DNA of 25,325 nucleotides from Boletus sp. NGJ. Taxonomy: Eukaryota > Basidiomycota > Agaricomycetes > Boletales > Boletaceae. Under the pieces are notes generated by a model. That model worked only from the letters and a program-made list of their open reading frames with translations, searched no databases and was not told the DNA's origin. The stretch spans positions 1 through 25,325 of the forward strand of contig JAGTXK010000198.1 of NCBI GenBank assembly GCA_019096195.1. Direction: 5' to 3'. The translations under genes were made by a program, and so were the position numbers. Of this stretch, positions 20,317 through 25,325 are shown in pieces (the first letter of the stretch is position 1; each line of letters begins with the position of its first letter).

Positions 20317-22434
20317 ATGTCGTCGACGAATACCGGTGCGTAGCGGCTCCGAGGAGCGATGGAGCAATGCTAACTATTCAGCAAGACCGAACACTCGTCC
20401 TGGACACCGGCGGCTCTGGATGGGTGTGCGCAGTCGTGTTTCACCCCGACGGAAAGCATCTCTTGGGCGGGAAGTGAGGAATGGGATTCGACGATGGCGA
20501 CTTGCAGACGGTCAAGAGGTCGGAAGGCAAACGGGATATGCGGTGGTGCGCGCCATTTCTGTGTCGAAGGATCACAGGTGGGTAGTCTGCGGGACTAACA
20601 ACGGGGCAAGCGTGTGGGACGGAGAGATGCATGGAAAGGTCATCGAAGCGGTGGCGTGACACAAGACGGTGTATGCGGTCGACGTCTCCCCAGATTCGAC
20701 AAGGTTTGCCACCGGGACTGCCGAAGACGGAGCGAGCGTTTGGAGCGTTAGCGAGCGGGGAGCGACTCGTCTGGCCCGCTCGAAACACGACGACGGATGT
20801 CAATGGGAATCCTTTTCTCCCCGACTGGCGAGCTCGTCGCCACTGCCTGTTCCCGAGACAGTCCATCCGCATTTTCGACAGCCGCACCGGGGACAAGCAT
20901 CGTCACCATCGAAATTGACATATCCGAGTTGGGTGGGCACTCCGCTTGCATGGTCAAGCGATGGTCAGCAGATTTTTGCGACATCCCGTGACAGCAGAAT
21001 CAGGTCATTCAAGATCCGTCCACTGGGTCTCCTGCTTGCTGAATCACAAATTCTCCATCACGGCACTGAGGACGTCCGCTCTATTGCTCTAGCCGCCAAC
21101 GGCAAATTCATCGCTGCCGTCGGACACAGCATTCAATCTCGTTCCTCGATGCATCCTGACTCTAACAAGGATTGGTCCTGTCATCAAGGACAGCAAACGG
21201 CCATCCTCAATTGCCATCTCGACCGGACAGTAGCCATCTTGCGGCTGGACAACCGGACGGTAAGAATTGCCATTCGTGATCTCGGCAAGATTCTCCCGGA
21301 CTTGTATGGTCCATTGAATGTAAGTATTTGTGCCTTTATAGTCCTAGCATGTTGGATAGGCCCCATTCTGTTTCCCACATCGACAATCTATGCAGGTATC
21401 TACTCCAAATGACGAGCAACCTTCGACATCGGCCCATGACGACAAGCCACAAAACTCTAAATCCGTAGGATTTTCTCATCCCGTCACTAAAAGAGTTGTG
21501 CTGACGTCGTCACTGTACAATAGGAACAACCTACGACATCCAGTGAACTCCATTCTGAAGGACACAATGAGGACGGCAATGATCTCATCGAGGTATCAGT
21601 TCTTTCGTTTCCCCCTCGAAGTGAGTTCTCACGATCACATAGGTTGACGTGCCGCCGAGCACGCCTGCTCCCGAGTTTAATTATGACGAGGTGGGCGACC
21701 ACTACATTCTTGTCTTGCTTCCCCATTGACACTACTGGAGTCATTGGCCTCCTCTTTCCGATTCTAGTAAAGACGAGGCACCGCCGCTTGGCACATTGGC
21801 CTCCTCTTCCGATTCTTTGGATGAGGCACCGCAGCTGGGCCCATCCCATGCTATATCTATATCACAGTCAGATGCCCTACCCGTGCCCTCCACTTCAGAG
21901 ACACGTCCAGAGGAAAATTTCGACACTGTCGAGTCACTTCAGGGCCGTTCGATATTCAAAAGGTGGCGACAAAGATTGGGCAACAAGGGCCCGACTTCGC
22001 ATAAGCCACCTCGGCATTCCGGAAAGTCGCCCGAGCCTGCCGGTCGTCGATCCCCTTCCCACTCCCCAGCGAGATCAAATGTCACAAATGAAGGGCCTTC
22101 GTGGATGGCTAAAGGTAAACGTAAGCGAGTGAGTGCTTTTCCTCGACAAGCGATCGAATGTTATGTGACGAGCATATCTTAGCGAGCGGTCGCAAAAACC
22201 GTTAGAAGGCCAGGGGTTCGTTATTCCTCGGATTTGTATGTAGACACTCATCCCACGTCACAGGATAAATCACGTACCAAGACTACTATTCCCAAACCTC
22301 CGAACAGAGATGCATCTGACAGTGGAGGACAAGGTGCTGTGGATACAAAGGAAGCAGACCCAGTTCGTCTCTTTCTGGTGATGGTGGACCTCGTCACGTC
22401 AGCTCACGTCCCATTAGACGCAACAAGCAGCTGA
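20317..22434 (+). pseudogene. WD40-repeat protein, copy C (multiple indels)
   Basis: First exon 20317-20335 (MSSTNT), second exon starting at 20386. Relative to copies A and B the WD40 exon (to about 21319) has many one- or two-base insertions: near 20472 (GGGAAGTGAGGAATGGG, giving TGA), at the GTGGCGTGACACAAG segment near 20652, and near 20749, 20785-20800, 20897, 21008, 21030, 21222 and 21250. The frame therefore jumps repeatedly. By contrast the 3' exons from about 21396 are almost identical to copy A from 11648 and lack copy A's frameshifts at 12137 and 12398, so that half could still encode the Ser/Pro-rich tail. The frame through exon 7 ends at TGA 22432-22434, where copy B reads CAA; copy A shares the TGA. 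A 53-bp tandem duplication interrupts the region at 21742-21847. Confidence 0.82.
21742..21847 (+). repeat. 53-bp tandem duplication inside copy C
   Basis: ATTGGCCTCCTCTTTCCGATT at 21742 and ATTGGCCTCCTCTTCCGATT at 21795 begin two consecutive versions of the same exon segment. The first continues AGTAAAGACGAGGCACCGCC as in copy B. The second continues with GATGAGGCACCGCAGCTGGGCCC, closest to copy A. Confidence 0.75.
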
Positions 22435-22846
22435 TCCATCCCAACCCTCCGGAGCGGGGGTCCAACTAACGGTGCGTGTTACTTTCCGTTCACCCGCTTT
22501 GTGAGACTCACAACGGGTTCTGCAATCAGGAAGAATCGGGCTACTCCACCCTCAGGCTTTCGCTCAGGTGTTCGTTCAGGTTTCCGACGCGGTTGTTGTG
22601 TTTTTCGCTCAGGTACACACGATGGAACGCCGTGATTCGGATGTAATGCGTGTACACGGTGTAGACACTACGTCGGGCCACGATTATATAGATCTTGACC
22701 ATGCATTCCTTTGAGTTCGTGTATCTCGTAGCATCAGCACTTATGAGTTCCAATAAAGCCCGACCATGATTGAATATTGAGCTCCGTAGGGTATTGACTC
22801 GACGGTCACCGATCCACGAAAATCAGGATGCAGACGACGAGGAGAC

Positions 22847-23194
22847 GTGATTCTGCTTAGGGTCGAGGTAAGACATTACCCGCGATTCTTCCAGCTCGAC
22901 TCCGCGCTCAACTGTTCTCGGACATCCTCGTCGCCTGCCTTGACAAAGTCAATGGAGGGCATGAGCATCCCCACGTTGGGACCACCATACACGCTCCCCC
23001 CTCCACACGGACCGCCATACACAGAACCACCGCTCCCAAACCCGACACTCGAGCTGCGCTCCACCCCCATTATTCACCCGCCATGTGCATCGCATGCTGC
23101 ACTTGTTTCGTCGATAAGGAGAGTCCGTTTTGATGTGAGGTATGCAGGATTATTGCTGAACTTGCGGGTGGAACGATCGGGGTCATGCCACTGA
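22847..23194 (+). CDS. Hypothetical Pro-rich open frame, left palindrome arm
   Basis: A 115-codon open frame, from an ATG at 22847, with a Pro/Gly/Tyr-rich centre (GPPYTLPPPHGPPYTEPP). A splice-like GTAAGACATT...TTCTTCCAG span (about 22868-22893) lies near its 5' end, so the true exon may begin at CTCGACTCCGCG, homologous to the copy A fragment at 13376. An identical product is encoded on the other arm. Function unknown; it may be a 3' exon of the repeat-unit gene or chance. Confidence 0.3.
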   Translation: MILLRVEVRHYPRFFQLDSALNCSRTSSSPALTKSMEGMSIPTLGPPYTLPPPHGPPYTEPPLPNPTLELRSTPIIHPPCASHAALVSSIRRVRFDVRYAGLLLNLRVERSGSCH

Positions 23195-24596
23195 CCATTG
23201 GGGGGGCTGCTGCGTGCTGGTTTCAGGTTGCGCCCCATTGCACGGACACCAATTCTCCATCGTCACATTGATCACTGATCTGGGTTGCGACACCTACGCC
23301 GGCCCAATGTCACCTAGCGTAATGTAATGACCTGTGCTAAAAGGTATAAAATAAGTAAGGTGTATAAACGAGTGAAACCCGAATGGACATACAATCAGTA
23401 AGTTTTTTACACCGCTTATGAAAACGAGCCGTAAGTGCAATCGACGACCTGCTATAAATGGAAGTGTTTACTGTAATGAAAAGGGTATGAAAGTGCTTGT
23501 ACTGACATTTGCCACACTCATGTCAACCCTTGCACAAACGGTGTTGTCGAGTGCTGCAAATGTCGCAGGCGATTGAAAACCCCATATTATCTTCATCTAC
23601 CGATGGCAGTCCAGGTCCACCCAGGCGGTAGTCATCGCGCCCCCGCGCCCAGCTGTTTCACGCCACTATACGTAGGCGTGAAGCGCACTAGCGACACCAA
23701 CACGCAATGCCAAAGCCACTGTTTTTCCTGAGTAAAGAATTTTTGTGAGAGCTATGGATTCCCCCATGAGAGATCAAACGCACCCTAAGATTGCAGATAA
23801 GCGGTTTTCCAAAATTGGTTTCCTGCCTTACCATTTGCAACCTCTAGCAATGTGGACTGTACGAAGCCCTTTGTGCATGCTCAAGGCACGGTCCATGGAC
23901 CGTGCCTTGTGCATGCACAATGGGCTTCGTACAGTCCACATTGCTAGAGGTTGCAAATGGTAAGGCAGGAAACCAATTTTGGAAAACCGCTTATCTGCAA
24001 TCTTAGGGTGCGTTTGATCTCTCATGGGGGAATCCATAGCTCTCACAAAAATTCTTTACTCAGGAAAAACAGTGGCTTTGGCATTGCGTGTTGGTGTCGC
24101 TAGTGCGCTTCACGCCTACGTATAGTGGCGTGAAACAGCTGGGCGCGGGGGCGCGATGACTACCGCCTGGGTGGACCTGGACTGCCATCGGTAGATGAAG
24201 ATAATATGGGGTTTTCAATCGCCTGCGACATTTGCAGCACTCGACAACACCGTTTGTGCAAGGGTTGACATGAGTGTGGCAAATGTCAGTACAAGCACTT
24301 TCATACCCTTTTCATTACAGTAAACACTTCCATTTATAGCAGGTCGTCGATTGCACTTACGGCTCGTTTTCATAAGCGGTGTAAAAAACTTACTGATTGT
24401 ATGTCCATTCGGGTTTCACTCGTTTATACACCTTACTTATTTTATACCTTTTAGCACAGCTCATTACATTACGCTAGGTGACATTGGGCCGGCGTAGGTG
24501 TCGCAACCCAGATCAGTGATCAATGTGACGATGGAGAATTGGTGTCCGTGCAATGGGGCGCAACCTGAAACCAGCACGCAGCAGCCCCCCCAATGG
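23195..24596. other. Inner part of the palindrome, no supported gene
   Basis: The inner arms (23195-23895 and its mirror) contain no convincing gene. An open frame of 72 codons crosses the centre on each strand (23745-23963 + and 24046-23828 -) and encodes nearly the same peptide, simply because of the symmetry. A short internal inverted repeat (CACGCCACTATACGTAGGCGTG, with the ACGCC/GGCGT pairs, near 23660) lies in each arm. Confidence 0.6.
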
Positions 24597-24944
24597 TCAG
24601 TGGCATGACCCCGATCGTTCCACCCGCAAGTTCAGCAATAATCCTGCATACCTCACATCAAAACGGACTCTCCTTATCGACGAAACAAGTGCAGCATGCG
24701 ATGCACATGGCGGGTGAATAATGGGGGTGGAGCGCAGCTCGAGTGTCGGGTTTGGGAGCGGTGGTTCTGTGTATGGCGGTCCGTGTGGAGGGGGGAGCGT
24801 GTATGGTGGTCCCAACGTGGGGATGCTCATGCCCTCCATTGACTTTGTCAAGGCAGGCGACGAGGATGTCCGAGAACAGTTGAGCGCGGAGTCGAGCTGG
24901 AAGAATCGCGGGTAATGTCTTACCTCGACCCTAAGCAGAATCAC
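24597..24944 (-). CDS. Hypothetical Pro-rich open frame, right palindrome arm
   Basis: Mirror of the frame at 22847-23194, identical in translation. It belongs to the inverted copy D flank. The same doubts about splicing and reality apply. Confidence 0.3.
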   Translation of the reverse strand: MILLRVEVRHYPRFFQLDSALNCSRTSSSPALTKSMEGMSIPTLGPPYTLPPPHGPPYTEPPLPNPTLELRSTPIIHPPCASHAALVSSIRRVRFDVRYAGLLLNLRVERSGSCH

Positions 24945-25228
24945 GTCTCCTCGTCGTCTGCATCCTGATTTTCGTGGATCGGTGACCGTCGAGTCAATAC
25001 CCTACGGAGCTCAATATTCAATCATGGTCGGGCTTTATTGGAACTCATAAGTGCTGATGCTACGAGATACACGAACTCAAAGGAATGCATGGTCAAGATC
25101 TATATAATCGTGGCCCGACGTAGTGTCTACACCGTGTACACGCATTACATCCGAATCACGGCGTTCCATCGTGTGTACCTGAGCGAAAAACACAACAACC
25201 GCGTCGGAAACCTGAACGAACACCTGAG

Positions 25229-25325
25229 GGCGACGGTGGAGTAGCCCAATTCTTCTTGATGCTGATCCCTTCTAAGTCTCACAATGTGGGTGAATGGAAA
25301 GTAACACGCACCGTTAGTTCCCCGC
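25229..25325 (-). repeat. Copy D: inverted, diverged WD40-unit 3' end (cut by window)
   Basis: Read on the minus strand this begins at the window end with AACTAACGGTGCGTGTTACT and continues toward the palindrome, matching the exon 7/intron 7/exon 8 region of copies A, B and C (22465-22562 in C) with many differences. It shows that a fourth copy in opposite orientation lies beyond the window. Confidence 0.75.

Larger units (their letters stand above)
22563..25228. repeat. Spacerless near-perfect palindrome, arms 2 x 1333 bp
   Basis: Every position x from 22563 to 23895 pairs with 47791-x. The centre is GGTCCA|TGGACC at 23895/23896. I noticed only three mismatched pairs: 23331/24460, 23870/23921 and 23881/23910, with no indels. 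The outer ~630 bp of each arm is the 3' flank of the WD40 repeat unit. The inner ~700 bp is unrelated to the rest of the window. Outside 22563 and 25228 the two sides are still homologous but clearly diverged. Confidence 0.95.

Noticed and set aside
22541-22753. 70-codon minus-strand frame and its mirror at 25038-25244
   Set aside because: It lies antisense to the 3' end of the WD40 unit, and its C-terminus changes at the palindrome edge. No sign of coding constraint.
22563-25228. Palindrome as the TIRs of a DNA transposon
   Set aside because: There is no internal unique region and no target duplication. The outer arms are ordinary WD40-unit 3' flank that continues, diverged, beyond the edges.
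1-25325. tRNA, rRNA and CRISPR arrays
   Set aside because: No cloverleaf-like, rRNA-like or regularly spaced repeat-spacer pattern was noticed on either strand. A covariance-model search was not possible here.

Overview
This is a eukaryotic window, almost certainly from a basidiomycete fungus (Agaricomycetes; Boletales-like by my memory of similar WD40 families, genus not determined). Genes are split by short introns of about 45-60 nt with GT...AG ends and CTAAC/CTGAC-like branch sites. The window carries a KDZ (Kyakuja-Dileera-Zisupton) transposon and repeated copies of a lineage-specific WD40-repeat gene. I see no bacterial-type operons, tRNA, rRNA or CRISPR.

Layout. (1) 1-591: gene-poor edge with a short direct repeat and a 17-bp hairpin. 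(2) 592-1498: 5' flank of repeat copy A. (3) 1507-10413: an 8.9-kb KDZ DNA transposon with long terminal inverted repeats and an 8-bp target duplication GTTTGGAA. It carries a KDZ transposase gene and a second multi-exon gene, both on the + strand and both broken by in-frame stop codons. (4) 10414-13300: the rest of copy A, with a frameshifted WD40 pseudogene. (5) 13300-15950: a mosaic of coding-like fragments, including a minus-strand Pro/Ser-rich gene with one internal stop. (6) 15949-18476: copy B, the only WD40 copy with an open reading frame through eight exons (about 587 aa). (7) 19156-22560: copy C, with an intact 5' flank, an indel-ridden WD40 exon, and 3' exons almost identical to those of copy A. 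(8) 22563-25228: a spacerless near-perfect palindrome of 2 x 1333 bp, whose outer right edge runs into a fourth, inverted, diverged copy (D) cut off by the window end.

How it fits together. The locus is a segmental cluster of one fungus-specific WD40 gene and its flanks. It has been reshaped by transposon insertion, gene conversion or recombination between copies, and inverted duplication. The KDZ insertion lies just upstream of the copy A WD40 gene, and copies B and C preserve the uninterrupted target site, so insertion point and target duplication can be read directly. Copy A left of the transposon and the transposon genes show many C-to-T / G-to-A changes, largely at CpG and including likely CGA-to-TGA stops. 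That pattern is expected from cytosine methylation and deamination. Copy A's far 3' half is almost free of it.
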